Source: Ferruginibacter sp.
Lineage (GTDB): Bacteria; Bacteroidota; Bacteroidia; Chitinophagales; Chitinophagaceae
Direction: 5' to 3'
NCBI GenBank assembly: GCA_025352525.1
Contig: JANXTG010000075.1
Coordinates: 1 to 37,279 of the forward strand
Length of the DNA: 37,279 bases
Numbering within the stretch: position 1 is the stretch's first letter; each line of letters begins with the position of its first letter. Both the position numbers and the translations under genes were made by a program. Shown one piece after another: positions 28,991 through 37,279 of this stretch. Under the pieces are notes generated by a model. The model saw nothing but the letters and a program-made list of their open reading frames with translations, did not search any database and had not been told where the DNA came from.

Positions 28991-31900
28991 ATGAAGTATT
29001 GTAGTCTCTTCTTATTTACTTTCCATACTGTTATTGCGCTATCCCAGCAAAATGATAATTATAAATTTCGTCACATTGATCAGTCAGATGGATTATTGCA
29101 TAACGAAGTATTTTCTCTTATCCAAGATTCAAAAGGATTTATTTGGATAGGTACTGTAAATGGGCTGCAGCGTTATGATGGTAAGCATTTTGTAAACTAT
29201 CAAAGGGATTTATATAGTCAAGACAAACAAATAAATGAAATTGAAGATCTATACTTTGATAATAAGGATGGAATATGGCTAACAGGCAATTTTGCATTGG
29301 ATAAATTGGATCTGCTAAAAAATACAATTACAAATTACAGGGCAGAAGGATTGCTGAACGACAAGGCATTTAAATTTACGACGTATACTGACATGCATAA
29401 CCTTCAATGGCAAATAGGAAGATTTGCTCTTTATAATTTTGATACGCTTTCAAAAAAAATGAAACTTAACAGAATAGATCTAGCTTCTACATTTTTAAAA
29501 AAAAGCGGGTATATTTTTACAGATACGGAACAAAAACAAACATGGGTTACCAGTTACCAGGGTCTTTTGCTCTTTGATGATGCCTCAAAAAAAGTATATA
29601 ATAAAAATGAACCCGGTCAACATCCTTTGCTAAAACTTGATGTACCCAGCGGGTTCTCAAAAATCATGATCGATAGGCAGCATAACATCTGGGTTACATC
29701 ATGGAATCATTTATTGTATAAATACGATTATGACAAAAAGAAAATAATTACTTATTCCCTTGCTGACATACAAGGTAAAGAAGGAAGTACAAAAATTAAT
29801 GACGGTACATTATTGGTTAATTGTATATACGAGGATAATAATGGCACTCTCTGGTTTGGAACAGAAAATGCAGGACTGCTTAAATACAACCTGCAACAGG
29901 ATAAATTTAATTATACCATTTCAGATGAGAAAAATAAACAAGGCCTGCAGTACAATTACAATATTTTTTGCATTTTTCAGGATAAGGAAGAAAATATTTG
30001 GCTAGGCACAGACAAAGGAATAGATATATTCAATCCTTATCATCAATATTTTCAATCTATACACCATAATGAAGGTAGTACTCCATCAATTCCTAAAAAT
30101 GAAATAACGGATTTTATTGAAACCAAAGCAGGAGATATTTTGGCCGGCACGTGGGGAGGGGGCTTTTCAATTTATGACAGTGCTATGAATTTTAAAAAAA
30201 ATATTATTTTAAAAGGTAAGTCGGAAAATAACCTTATCTGGAGTTTTATTAATACCAATGGTGGAAAAATTTGGATTGGATGCCAGCACGGTTACATTCA
30301 TATTTATGACCCTGTAAAAGAAAAAATTATTGAAACACTTCACCCCAGCCAATTGGATAATTCTACCATCAGATGTATGAAAAAAGACGACCAGGGAAAT
30401 ATCTGGTTTGGGTTACACAATGGTAAAATTGCCATGTGGGATAAATCATTGAATGCCTTTTTTTCATTTAGTTACAAGTCTACAAATTCATCACTGCCGG
30501 CTGCCCCTGTATATAATATTTTTATTGACTCTCACCGGAATTTTTGGATAGGCACAAATTATGGTCTAAAACAATTTGATCCTGTAAAAAAAATATACAC
30601 TTCAGATAATTGGACAATTAAAAATGACCCAGCATCCTTGGCTGCACAAAAGATACGTGGCATCGAGCAACTTAATGACAGTATATTATTGGTCGGTACA
30701 CTTGGCCAAGGACTTAATTTTTTTAATATAAAAACAAAAAAAAATGTCCCCGTCATAAACAGCTTTTCTTCGAATAATATTAATGCTGTAAAGAAAGATT
30801 CAAAAAATGATATTTGGTTTACTACTGATTATGGGTTATACAAATTTAAAAAATCGGCAGACAAAATGATTGCCTACAATATAGACCCTGGAATAATTAA
30901 CTCTTTTTTTGAATCAGTAAATTTTTTACAACTGCACAATGGCAAATGGCTTACGGCAACAAGTACAGAAATTATTTCCTTTTCTCCCGATAGCCTTACA
31001 AAACTAAATATTAAAAATAAGGTCACAATCACTGGATTCAAAGTTTTTGATAACCCAATTTTTATCGATTCATTTCTTTCAAAAAAAAAGACCATCACCT
31101 TGGGCTATAAACAAAATTTTATTTCAATTGAATTCACTGTGCTTAATTTTTCAAATATTCTCCAAACAGAATATCTTTACCGTTTACAGGGTATTGATAA
31201 AGATTGGGTTCATGCAAAAACAAAAAAATTTGCGAATTATACAAATCTTGAACCGGGAAACTACACTTTCAGTGTAAAAGCAGAAGATGGAGATCCCGAT
31301 TCACAGGTTTCATCATTTTCAATAATTATCACCTCACCCTTCTGGAAAACGTGGTGGTTTGAAACATTAGTATTTCTTCTGGCCGTTTTAATAATTTATA
31401 TCATCTTCAGACAAAGGATAATTGCCATAAGGCATGAAGCAACCTTAAAACAAAAAATTGCTGAAACAGAAATGCAGGCACTGCGGGCTCAAATGAATCC
31501 ACATTTTATTTTTAATTGTATCAACGCAATTGATAACCTTATCCAAACAAATCAAAAAGTTAAAGCAACCGTTTACCTTGCAAGGTTTGCAAAGTTGATC
31601 AGGGTTGTGCTTGAAAGTTCTAAAAACAATGTTGTGCCGTTTTATAAAGAATATGAAGCACTAAATTTATTTTTGCAATTAGAACAGTTCCGCTGCAGTA
31701 ATAAGTTTGAATATGAGTTAACAGCAGATGAAGAAATTACACACGGAGACTATAATGTACCCCCATTGTTGATACAGCCTTTTATTGAAAATGCCATTCA
31801 TCATGGATTAATGAATAAACAAGGAAATGATAAAAAACTTTCGGTACAAATAGGAATTAAAAATGAAATTATTCGCTACTCAATAATTGATAATGGTGTA

Positions 31901-32101
31901 GGCAGGCAAAGAGCATTACAAATAAAAAACATAAATAAGCCTGAACATATTTCTTATGGAATAGAAATTTCAACAGAACGTGTTCATTTATATAATAAAA
32001 ATGGAAATGAAAAAAATGTATTAATTACAGACTTATATACTGATGGAAAGCCATCGGGCACTAAGGTTGAAGTATACATTAATCTAAACAATATTAATTG
32101 A
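28991..32101 (+). CDS. Two-component propeller sensor histidine kinase (LytS-type catalytic part)
   Basis: The 1,036-residue product has a signal peptide (about 1-19, ending ALSQQ). An N-terminal periplasmic region of about 680 residues is full of Reg_prop beta-propeller repeats such as DSKGFIWIGTVNGLQRYDG, NGTLWFGTENAGL and KEENIWLGTDKGID, probably two seven-bladed propellers. A Y_Y_Y domain lies at about 690-775 (LEPGNYTFSVKAEDGD), one membrane helix at about 787-810, and a coiled segment precedes the His_kinase domain with MNPHFIFNCINAIDNLI, where His838 is the likely phospho-acceptor. The ATPase N box is PFIENAIHHGL and a G box is DNGVGRQRAL. Family members sense extracellular polymers or their breakdown products. 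The next gene, a LytTR regulator, starts 5 bases after this stop codon. Confidence 0.95.
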   Translation: MKYCSLFLFTFHTVIALSQQNDNYKFRHIDQSDGLLHNEVFSLIQDSKGFIWIGTVNGLQRYDGKHFVNYQRDLYSQDKQINEIEDLYFDNKDGIWLTGNFALDKLDLLKNTITNYRAEGLLNDKAFKFTTYTDMHNLQWQIGRFALYNFDTLSKKMKLNRIDLASTFLKKSGYIFTDTEQKQTWVTSYQGLLLFDDASKKVYNKNEPGQHPLLKLDVPSGFSKIMIDRQHNIWVTSWNHLLYKYDYDKKKIITYSLADIQGKEGSTKINDGTLLVNCIYEDNNGTLWFGTENAGLLKYNLQQDKFNYTISDEKNKQGLQYNYNIFCIFQDKEENIWLGTDKGIDIFNPYHQYFQSIHHNEGSTPSIPKNEITDFIETKAGDILAGTWGGGFSIYDSAMNFKKNIILKGKSENNLIWSFINTNGGKIWIGCQHGYIHIYDPVKEKIIETLHPSQLDNSTIRCMKKDDQGNIWFGLHNGKIAMWDKSLNAFFSFSYKSTNSSLPAAPVYNIFIDSHRNFWIGTNYGLKQFDPVKKIYTSDNWTIKNDPASLAAQKIRGIEQLNDSILLVGTLGQGLNFFNIKTKKNVPVINSFSSNNINAVKKDSKNDIWFTTDYGLYKFKKSADKMIAYNIDPGIINSFFESVNFLQLHNGKWLTATSTEIISFSPDSLTKLNIKNKVTITGFKVFDNPIFIDSFLSKKKTITLGYKQNFISIEFTVLNFSNILQTEYLYRLQGIDKDWVHAKTKKFANYTNLEPGNYTFSVKAEDGDPDSQVSSFSIIITSPFWKTWWFETLVFLLAVLIIYIIFRQRIIAIRHEATLKQKIAETEMQALRAQMNPHFIFNCINAIDNLIQTNQKVKATVYLARFAKLIRVVLESSKNNVVPFYKEYEALNLFLQLEQFRCSNKFEYELTADEEITHGDYNVPPLLIQPFIENAIHHGLMNKQGNDKKLSVQIGIKNEIIRYSIIDNGVGRQRALQIKNINKPEHISYGIEISTERVHLYNKNGNEKNVLITDLYTDGKPSGTKVEVYINLNNIN

Positions 32102-32106
32102 TAACA

Positions 32107-32853
32107 ATGTTAAAGGCGATACTGATTGATGATGAGGAAAGCAGTTTAAATTCTCTAAAGGAAAAAATTCTGCAGCATTGCAGCGAGATAAAAATTATTT
32201 CTTTTTGTGATAATCCGCAAGAGGGAATCATCATGATTGAAACCCTTAAACCCGATCTTGTTTTCCTTGACATTGAAATGCCTATAATAAATGGATTTAC
32301 TTTACTGCAGCAACTCTCTTATAAAAGTTTTGAACTAATATTTGTTACCGCTTATGATCATTATGCTATAAAAGCCATCCGGTATAGTGCACTAGATTAT
32401 CTTTTAAAACCTATTGAAATTGAAGACCTTAAAAATGCTGTTGATCGGGCAATTAAAAAACAAAACAATTCGGGGCCAAATAAACAACTCGAATTATTGC
32501 TTGAAAACATAATCATTGAAAAATGTAAATTTAAAAGTATTGCGATCCCCACCACACAGGGACTTCAGTTTATTAAAATTGAAGAAATAATTTACCTCGA
32601 AGCAAACGTGAACTATACCAAATTTTACCTTACAAATAATGTAAAATATACCGTTTGTAAAACATTAAAAAAGTTTGAAGAGATGCTTCCGGATGACGTT
32701 TTTTTCAGAATTCACAACTCCTATCTGGTTAATAAAAATTATATTGAAAAATATATAAGAGGTGATGGAGGACAGGTTGTTTTAAGCAACGGAACTTACT
32801 TAGAAGTTGCCAAAAGAAAGAAAGCGGAGTTTTTAAAAGCAATAGGCTTTTAA
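32107..32853 (+). CDS. LytTR-family response regulator
   Basis: The 248-residue product has a receiver domain at about residues 3-118, with D8-D9, phospho-acceptor Asp55 in VFLDIEMP, Thr/Ala in FVTAYD and Lys in YLLKPI. A LytTR DNA-binding domain follows at about 145-245 (IYLEANVNYTKFYL, FFRIHNSYLVNKNYIEKY, and the KRKKAEFL end). ATG at 32107 is used; the frame can be extended three codons to a TTG at 32098 that overlaps the kinase stop, but the ATG gives the standard start MLKAILIDDEE. It is the cognate partner of the preceding kinase by position. Target promoters are unknown; the divergent surface genes to the left are candidates. Confidence 0.95.
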   Translation: MLKAILIDDEESSLNSLKEKILQHCSEIKIISFCDNPQEGIIMIETLKPDLVFLDIEMPIINGFTLLQQLSYKSFELIFVTAYDHYAIKAIRYSALDYLLKPIEIEDLKNAVDRAIKKQNNSGPNKQLELLLENIIIEKCKFKSIAIPTTQGLQFIKIEEIIYLEANVNYTKFYLTNNVKYTVCKTLKKFEEMLPDDVFFRIHNSYLVNKNYIEKYIRGDGGQVVLSNGTYLEVAKRKKAEFLKAIGF

Positions 32854-33779
32854 TAATTATATTATTTGGAGAGGTGAAATTGTATGAGTAAGTTAAATTT
32901 TTAATTCTTAAGGAATATGGATTGGAGTTGCTTAAAGTTTTCAAAATACTGACCGAAGGAAACATCATCAAAGCATTTGGAAGGAAATATTATAAGCTTA
33001 TATTTATTTATTCAAAACAAAATCGTTTTGGGAACATTTCACACTTTGCATCAGAAAGATAAATTGCAAACTTCAATTGAATCATAGAATAAATCGTAGT
33101 CTCTTAAAAATTATATGAACCTTATCCTGATTAAATTTAAGTATGTTCCTTGTATAAATCTATTACAAGATATTTTAGTTTTGATTAAAAGGCCTTAAAT
33201 TTTAGATATGCTGAAGGCCACAAAACATACTACTCAAATCAATATTTTTGGGGTATTTGAAGACAGTCTTAATTATAAGCATTCTCTTTATTTGGTAGTT
33301 AATTCCATAAATTAGATTTGTTTTAGATGAATTAAACTATTTTTTATTGAGCGATGATGGATTGGCCTAATGAATTCTTTAGTGGTTAAACTTATTAAAA
33401 TTGATTAGCTATATTTTATTTTATAATTCCAGTATGAAATTTGTTTACCGGTGATGGCAAAATCTACAATGCAGCAGCAGAGCTCTTATCATTTCTTAAA
33501 AAAATCTCATAATAATCAATTGCAAAAAGTACATATTAATAAAACAACGTAAAATCGGAAACAGTTTTGAATCTTTATTGGAACATCATAAAGATTAATG
33601 GTAATTGAACAATTTTTTATAATTAGATTTAGATTTTCTCTTTTAATTTAATGACAAATAAAATTTATAATTGGAATGATGGAAATAATTGGAATACCAA
33701 AACATGGCGGATTTAAAAATTAAAAAATATTGGCATAATCGACTTTTAAACAAAATATGAATTTTAAAAAATAGAATAA
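32854..33779. other. Long AT-rich intergenic region
   Basis: These 926 bases have no intact gene. The only coding-like trace is a short frame at 33208-33315 that resembles a transposase N terminus, listed separately. The rest is very AT-rich with scattered stops in all frames. No RNA gene was recognised. Confidence 0.6.
33208..33450 (+). pseudogene. Possible decayed IS5-like transposase fragment
   Basis: An ATG frame of 35 codons reads MLKATKHTTQINIF, then DSLNYKHSLYLVVNSIN and a stop. This matches the usual start of Bacteroidota IS5-like transposases (Q-x-x-x-F ... LNxKHxLYLLANxIxW), with a TAG exactly where the conserved Trp codon would be. After the stop, the same frame gives GLMNSLVVKLIKI, weakly like RLMVGLLILKHLR, and another frame gives LFTGDGK, weakly like QYFTGD. 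No terminal repeats were found. Assignment is from motif memory and is tentative; the downstream boundary is a guess. Confidence 0.35.
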
Positions 33780-34667
33780 ATGAATCATTTTTTTAATTTT
33801 ATAATAAAGTATAATAACGAAATACAATTATTATTATTTATTGGGTTAATATTTTTTTCTTGGAATGTTGAAAATGCTTTAGGAATAATAACAAATTATA
33901 AGAAATGGAAACACGCTTCTAAAAATGTGGGTTTTATTTTTATTAATCTACCCGGTCAATTTATTTTGGGTTTGTTAATAATCAAAACAATTCATTGGAC
34001 CGGAGTGAATCATTTTGGATTATTGTATTATTTTAAAATACACAATTCAATATTACTTTTTGTATGCAGTTTTATAATGCTTGATTTTGGTGAATACATT
34101 TATCATATAATTATGCACAAAGTAAAACGGTTGTGGATGATGCATGCCGTACATCATTCTGATGAAGTGGTTGATGTATCAACCACTTTAAGAGAACATC
34201 CACTGGAAAATATTGTAAGGTTAACATTTACTTTATTTTGGGTATTGTTGAGCGGCACAGCTTTTTGGGCATTGATATTAAGGCAAATCATTCAGGTATT
34301 TACTACCGTATTTGCTCATATAAATTATCGATTATCTGACAAAACAGCTAAGATTATTGGACTAATTTTTATAACACCAAACTTGCATCAGGTTCATCAT
34401 CATTACATGCAACCATATACCAATTCCAATTATGGAGATGTATTGAGTATTTGGGATAGGATCTTCGGAACATTCCAGGAAATGCCTGCAGAAAAGATTG
34501 TTTCTGGAGTAGATGTCTACATGCAAAAAAAGGATATTGGTAATTTTAAATCCATTTTAAAAATACCTTTTGGCAAATACAGAATATCGGGGGGAAAACA
34601 AGATAAAATTACTACAATGCCTAACCACGATGAACCAACTTTGTTTGAAAAAAAGCTTTCTGTGTAA
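33780..34667 (+). CDS. Fatty acid hydroxylase / sterol desaturase family membrane protein
   Basis: This 295-residue integral membrane di-iron oxygenase has the histidine clusters of the family in order: H109-x3-H113 (YHIIMH), H122-x2-HH (HAVHHSDE), H180, and H203-x2-HHH (HQVHHHYM). NYGDVLSIWDRIFGTF follows, the conserved end block. About four to five membrane helices lie around the clusters. Family members hydroxylate or desaturate lipids, carotenoids or sterol-like molecules; the substrate cannot be read here. The length is normal. It stands alone with 926 bases of noncoding DNA upstream. The start at 33780 gives a sensible N terminus (MNHFFNFIIKYNNE). Confidence 0.93.
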   Translation: MNHFFNFIIKYNNEIQLLLFIGLIFFSWNVENALGIITNYKKWKHASKNVGFIFINLPGQFILGLLIIKTIHWTGVNHFGLLYYFKIHNSILLFVCSFIMLDFGEYIYHIIMHKVKRLWMMHAVHHSDEVVDVSTTLREHPLENIVRLTFTLFWVLLSGTAFWALILRQIIQVFTTVFAHINYRLSDKTAKIIGLIFITPNLHQVHHHYMQPYTNSNYGDVLSIWDRIFGTFQEMPAEKIVSGVDVYMQKKDIGNFKSILKIPFGKYRISGGKQDKITTMPNHDEPTLFEKKLSV

Positions 34668-34802
34668 GAATTAAGCACTATTTATTTTTCAATTTTCGGG
34701 TATTTACTTTTTTATTTAAATAAAAAAAGGTCGGTGCTAAATCAGCTGATGCGATTAAAGCAACAGCTTTTTTAAAAATAAAATTATAACTTCTTAAAGG
34801 GT

Positions 34803-35089
34803 TTAATGTGTAAATCTTAAAAAAATATGCGTCAAATAGGTAACTTTTATCTCAACTTCACTTTCCGTCATAGTGCCTTTCGCTTCAACCAGCGCACTCA
34901 TTATCTTTTCTTTAAAAAAACGGCTTCATATTTTCCACCTTCATTTTCCCATGTATTTGTAAAATTGGGGTATTGTTTTGCAAAACTTGCTTTAATGACA
35001 TTAGGTACCTGAGCTGCATCCATTTTTTGTGCACAGGCAGCAAAATTAAAAGCTGCAACACATGTAATTAATATCATTAATTTTCTCAT
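34803..35089 (-). pseudogene. PepSY-like exported protein broken by a frameshift at an A7/T7 run
   Basis: The frame from ATG 35089 gives a signal peptide (MRKLMILITCVAAFNFAACAQ) and the first half of a PepSY-like domain (VPNVIKASFAKQYPNFTNTW, GGKYEAVF). It then hits a stop at 34901-34903, after 62 codons. In the other frame, beginning at the T7 run (minus strand; A7 at 34914-34920), the expected second half continues: FKEKIMSALVEAKGTMTESE, then VEIKVTYL, to a stop at 34803. Restoring two fewer T's, or one more, in the run joins the halves into about 95 residues. So this is a frameshifted gene, a sequencing error in a homopolymer, or slippage-dependent expression. PepSY-like small exported proteins are common in Bacteroidota; their role is not established. 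Confidence 0.7.
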
Positions 35090-35337
35090 GATGATATTTT
35101 TTATTATAATAATCATGTAACGCTATAGTTTATTTTATTTTGGATTTATATATCACTGTTAAATAACAAATGGGCTAATATTGTTTTCTAGATTTTATTA
35201 CGATGAATAAAAAAACTTGTGAGGTTCGAAATTGTATTATTAAGGAAAATGTCTTTATTATGTTTAACTTGATATTCTAGAGAAATTTAAAAAAGTATAT
35301 CATTTATCATTGACCTTAAAATTATAATTCTTAATTC

Positions 35338-35784
35338 ATGCGGTTGTATATTCAAATTTACACAATAGCAATTTTATTTACTTTCATAACCACAATTTCT
35401 CTTGCTCAAACAACCCCTGATGTTATTCTTGGCAAATGGATAACTACATCCGGCAACTGTATAGTTGAAGTGTACAAACAAAATCAAGAATTTAAAGCAA
35501 AAGTTTTGTGGTTTAAGGCAACTAAAAAACCCATGGACGATTGGACAGACGAAAAAAATTCCAATATTGCTTTACGTAAAAGAAAATTGTTAGGAATGGA
35601 TGTTGTACGCGGTCTCCGTTATAATTCCGATGAGAAGCAATGGGTTGATGGAATGATATATGACGCTACAACAGGGAAAGAATGGAATTCAATAGTGTGG
35701 TTAACTAAAGACAATTTGCTCAAAGTAAAAGGATATTGGCTCTTTAGATTTTTAAGCGAAACCAAAACATTTAAAAGGGTCTAA
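35338..35784 (+). CDS. DUF2147 family exported protein
   Basis: The 148-residue product has a signal peptide (about 1-24, ending TTISLAQ). The DUF2147 pattern follows: VILGKWITTSGNCIVEVYKQ at about residues 29-48, LLGMDVVRGL, a WVDGMIYDATTGKEWNS block, and LLKVKGYWLFRFL near the end. The length matches the family. Family members are small periplasmic beta-rich proteins of unknown function. It stands alone; the gene to its left points the other way. Confidence 0.9.
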   Translation: MRLYIQIYTIAILFTFITTISLAQTTPDVILGKWITTSGNCIVEVYKQNQEFKAKVLWFKATKKPMDDWTDEKNSNIALRKRKLLGMDVVRGLRYNSDEKQWVDGMIYDATTGKEWNSIVWLTKDNLLKVKGYWLFRFLSETKTFKRV

Positions 35785-35878
35785 AGCTGTACAAATTAAT
35801 TGCAGAAGAAATGCCAAATTTTTTTTTGTCAAAAATAACAGTTTTATATCGCTTCCTGCATACAAAGCAAGTACCTTT

Positions 35879-36000
35879 TTACACGGTCATTTTTTGATAT
35901 AGAATTAGTGTTGTCCGATATAATTTAAAAAAAAGGGCGGTTTCATGGCCACCCTTTATCAACTTTGTAGTTATACGGTCATTTTCCGATACAGAAAGTG
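35879..36000. repeat. Pair of imperfect direct repeats (ACGGTCATTTT--GATA-AGAA)
   Basis: The sequence TTACACGGTCATTTTTTGAT at 35879 and TTATACGGTCATTTTCCGAT at 35971 share most of about 30 positions, continuing through ATAGAATTAGTG and ACAGAAAGTG. The copies are 92 bases apart in the same orientation, and a shorter look-alike (GTCCGATATAA) lies at about 35913. They may mark an insertion or recombination edge near the mobile right end of the window. Confidence 0.55.
35927..35957 (-). terminator. Rho-independent terminator downstream of the DUF6508 gene
   Basis: On the minus strand AAAGGGTGG pairs with CCGCCCTTT (9 bp with one U-G wobble, loop CCATGAAA... within the dyad) and runs into a tract of eight T's. 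It lies about 180 bases after the DUF6508 stop codon. On the plus strand the stem has a C-A mismatch and no U tract, so it acts in the minus direction. Confidence 0.75.
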
Positions 36001-36137
36001 ATAAGCTGCAGTACTATTGGATTTGAAGTGATATAGTGACTATTTAGTAAACAAACAGAAATGTTGGAAAGGAATGAATATATCGAAATATGTTATAGTA
36101 AAACATAACAGTTATAATGAATAAATAGATCTATCAT

Positions 36138-36860
36138 TCACGATGTAAAAAAGAGTCGGGCTACCAACTTCCCAACAATACCATTCTCTAAATACTTTTT
36201 GATTGTATCAGGAATAAACATTTCCGACCTGAATATTGATGTTAGGTACATGGATACTTTTAGTAAAGGTAGCTCTGAGTAATCTGACTTGGGGTTATCT
36301 AAGAAATCATAACCATCATACCACCTCATCCAGTTGAAATTAAATATCAAACCCTTTGCATACAGCTTTTCGTGAAACGCTTGGAAAGCTTTTGATGATA
36401 TATCTTTTTTGGCTTCATTGAAAAGAGTAGTTAGCTCAGAGAAATCTTCTTTTGAAATATTTGCAAGCCTCTTTGCTTGCTCCTTAAATACAGGATCGTT
36501 TTCGTTGAATCTGCGACTGACATATCCTGAGTATGATTCGTCTAAGCAGTGCATATATTCCGCCAAATCCGATGAATCATCAAACACTTGCGTTTTATCC
36601 GGGAATGTTTCGCTTCCTGTTTTACGTTGTGCTTTTGCTAATAATACTCCCTTGTAATCCGTTGCTTTAATTTTCTTTTGCTTTCTAAATTTGCCTTCAC
36701 CTCTCCACTGTAATATTGCTGCATACGGTGTAAATATTGTCATTTGCAATCCTGTTTTTTCTGATTCCCAGAAATCCATTTCATTAAGCCTCATATTTAC
36801 TTGCTCGCCTTGCAATCTTGATTCAGGGCAGTATCCGTCGAATTCTAAGTATTGTTTCAT
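36138..36860 (-). CDS. DUF6508-like protein
   Basis: This is a 240-residue cytoplasmic protein without signal peptide or membrane helix. The C-terminal ~75 residues (LIFNFNWMRWYDGYDFL, then LLKVSMYLTSIFRSEMFIPD, then ENGIVGKLVARLF) match the DUF6508 pattern of FDWMEW...LLTALVRADRF..GTL...G.I..IL.RL, known to me as a domain of unknown function. The N-terminal ~115 residues, beginning MKQYLEFDGYCPESRLQGEQ, are not recognised. It lies between a repeat pair and the end of an IS21-like element, in a region that looks mobile, so it may be accessory cargo. Regulation is not evident. Confidence 0.8.
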   Translation of the reverse strand: MKQYLEFDGYCPESRLQGEQVNMRLNEMDFWESEKTGLQMTIFTPYAAILQWRGEGKFRKQKKIKATDYKGVLLAKAQRKTGSETFPDKTQVFDDSSDLAEYMHCLDESYSGYVSRRFNENDPVFKEQAKRLANISKEDFSELTTLFNEAKKDISSKAFQAFHEKLYAKGLIFNFNWMRWYDGYDFLDNPKSDYSELPLLKVSMYLTSIFRSEMFIPDTIKKYLENGIVGKLVARLFFTS

Positions 36861-37160
36861 AATATAAAGTTCCCTTTATTCTTGGCGGACAGCTACGTTA
36901 TGCTATCTATTTAATCTGTTTTTCATGCACGCTAATTCGTTTATTTATTCTGCCTGTATATTATGCCTAAATCCAATTTAAATCAAAAGAGTACGCTTTA
37001 AAATAGTTTTTACAAGCGTTATATTTAGTCACATCTTTTGCAGAATGGTTAAATGAAGCTTGACAAGGTTTCTTTTAAAATGATTGTTGCAATTAAAACA
37101 ATCAAATGAAAAAGTTCAAGCATCATAACAAACAAAGAAAACCTAGTAAAGCCTTACTAC
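36861..37160. other. Noncoding region between the DUF6508 gene and the insertion element end
   Basis: There is no gene in these 300 bases. One short palindrome, TGATTGTT and AACAATCA with an 8-base spacer, lies at 37081-37104, close to the mobile element boundary. The region is AT-rich and shows no promoter that I would trust. Confidence 0.5.
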
Positions 37161-37279
37161 TGGAAAATCCACGCAAATTGACCCCTTCCCGCCACGGGAA
37201 AGTGACCCCCTTCGGCCATTTCAAACTGACCCCCTGATTCCGGCTCAAATTGACCCCCTAAAATAGCAGAAAAAAGAAC
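37161..37279. mobile_element. End of an IS21-family-like insertion element (continues past the right edge)
   Basis: Four copies of a TGACCCC motif occur within 85 bases: CAAATTGACCCC (37174), AGTGACCCCC (37201), TCAAACTGACCCCC (37221) and TCAAATTGACCCCC (37245). They are separated by GC-richer linkers such as CCGCCACGGGAA. Multiple spaced terminal repeats of this TGACCCC type are a feature I know from IS21-family (istA/istB) elements in Bacteroidota and Proteobacteria. No transposase gene is inside the window. The exact outer tip is uncertain; the boundary given is where base composition changes. Confidence 0.55.

Larger units (their letters stand above)
35785..36137. other. Intergenic region with direct repeats and a terminator
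   Basis: These 353 bases between the convergent DUF2147 and DUF6508 genes have no coding frame. They hold two direct repeats about 92 bases apart and a minus-strand terminator between them, each listed separately. Confidence 0.65.

Noticed and set aside
34700..34800. AT palindrome and AAAGC-AACA-GCTTTTTT hairpin after the hydroxylase gene
   Set aside because: The stem is too short (5 bp) for a confident terminator, and the AT palindrome is low-complexity sequence.
36861..37060. Integron attC-like look: GCATAACG near 36900 and ATAACGCTTG near 37020, before the DUF6508 gene
   Set aside because: The core sites do not fit RYYYAAC/GTTRRRY, and no paired, foldable imperfect palindrome was found.

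Overview
The window looks like a chromosomal segment from an AT-rich member of the Bacteroidota, probably Chitinophagaceae or a relative. This is inferred from: lipoproteins with short lipoboxes; a two-component propeller histidine kinase paired with a LytTR regulator; fibronectin-like repeats of the YYVRAYA type; a TANFOR-like giant surface protein; a Kdp potassium pump with a split KdpD and a sigma-54 type regulator; and almost no Shine-Dalgarno sequences. No rRNA, tRNA or CRISPR array was seen.

Layout. (1) 1-434 is the 5' part of an unrecognised gene running off the left edge. (2) 1099-11876, all on the minus strand, is a Kdp locus. Read in transcription order it holds an NtrC-type sigma-54 activator, a strong terminator, a candidate -24/-12 promoter, two tiny membrane-peptide genes (the second is KdpF, both easily missed), kdpA, kdpB, kdpC, an outer-membrane porin overlapping kdpC by 4 bases, an intercistronic hairpin, a KdpD reduced to its N-terminal ATPase-like and USP part, and a separate membrane histidine kinase. 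The usual single KdpD and the OmpR-type KdpE are absent from this locus. (3) 12099-12767 is a lone lipoprotein gene, ended by a 13-bp-stem bidirectional terminator. (4) 12971-27746 on the minus strand is a tight five-gene cell-envelope operon: a nine-repeat lipoprotein, a small lipoprotein, a 582-residue outer-membrane barrel, a 2,509-residue secreted protein with a TANFOR-like N terminus, and a 662-residue FN3-type secreted protein. All five have export signals and the gaps are 13 to 33 bases. This is the best candidate for an undescribed system. (5) 27917-28432 is one more small lipoprotein gene, divergent from (6) 28991-32853, a propeller/LytS-type sensor kinase followed by its LytTR regulator. 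(7) From 32854 to the right edge the sequence turns accessory. It holds long AT-rich gaps, a probable decayed IS5-like transposase, a fatty-acid hydroxylase, a PepSY-like gene broken at an A7/T7 run, a DUF2147 protein, a pair of direct repeats, a DUF6508 protein, and the end of what looks like an IS21-family element with four TGACCCC repeats.

How the parts may work together. The Kdp genes would give high-affinity K+ uptake: the porin admits K+ through the outer membrane, KdpFABC pumps it across the inner membrane, and the KdpD-like module, the kinase and the sigma-54 activator control expression. The five-gene operon would assemble a large surface structure in which the barrel could export or anchor the giant protein and the lipoproteins could present or cap it. 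The LytTR pair next door is a possible regulator, but nothing in the sequence proves that link.
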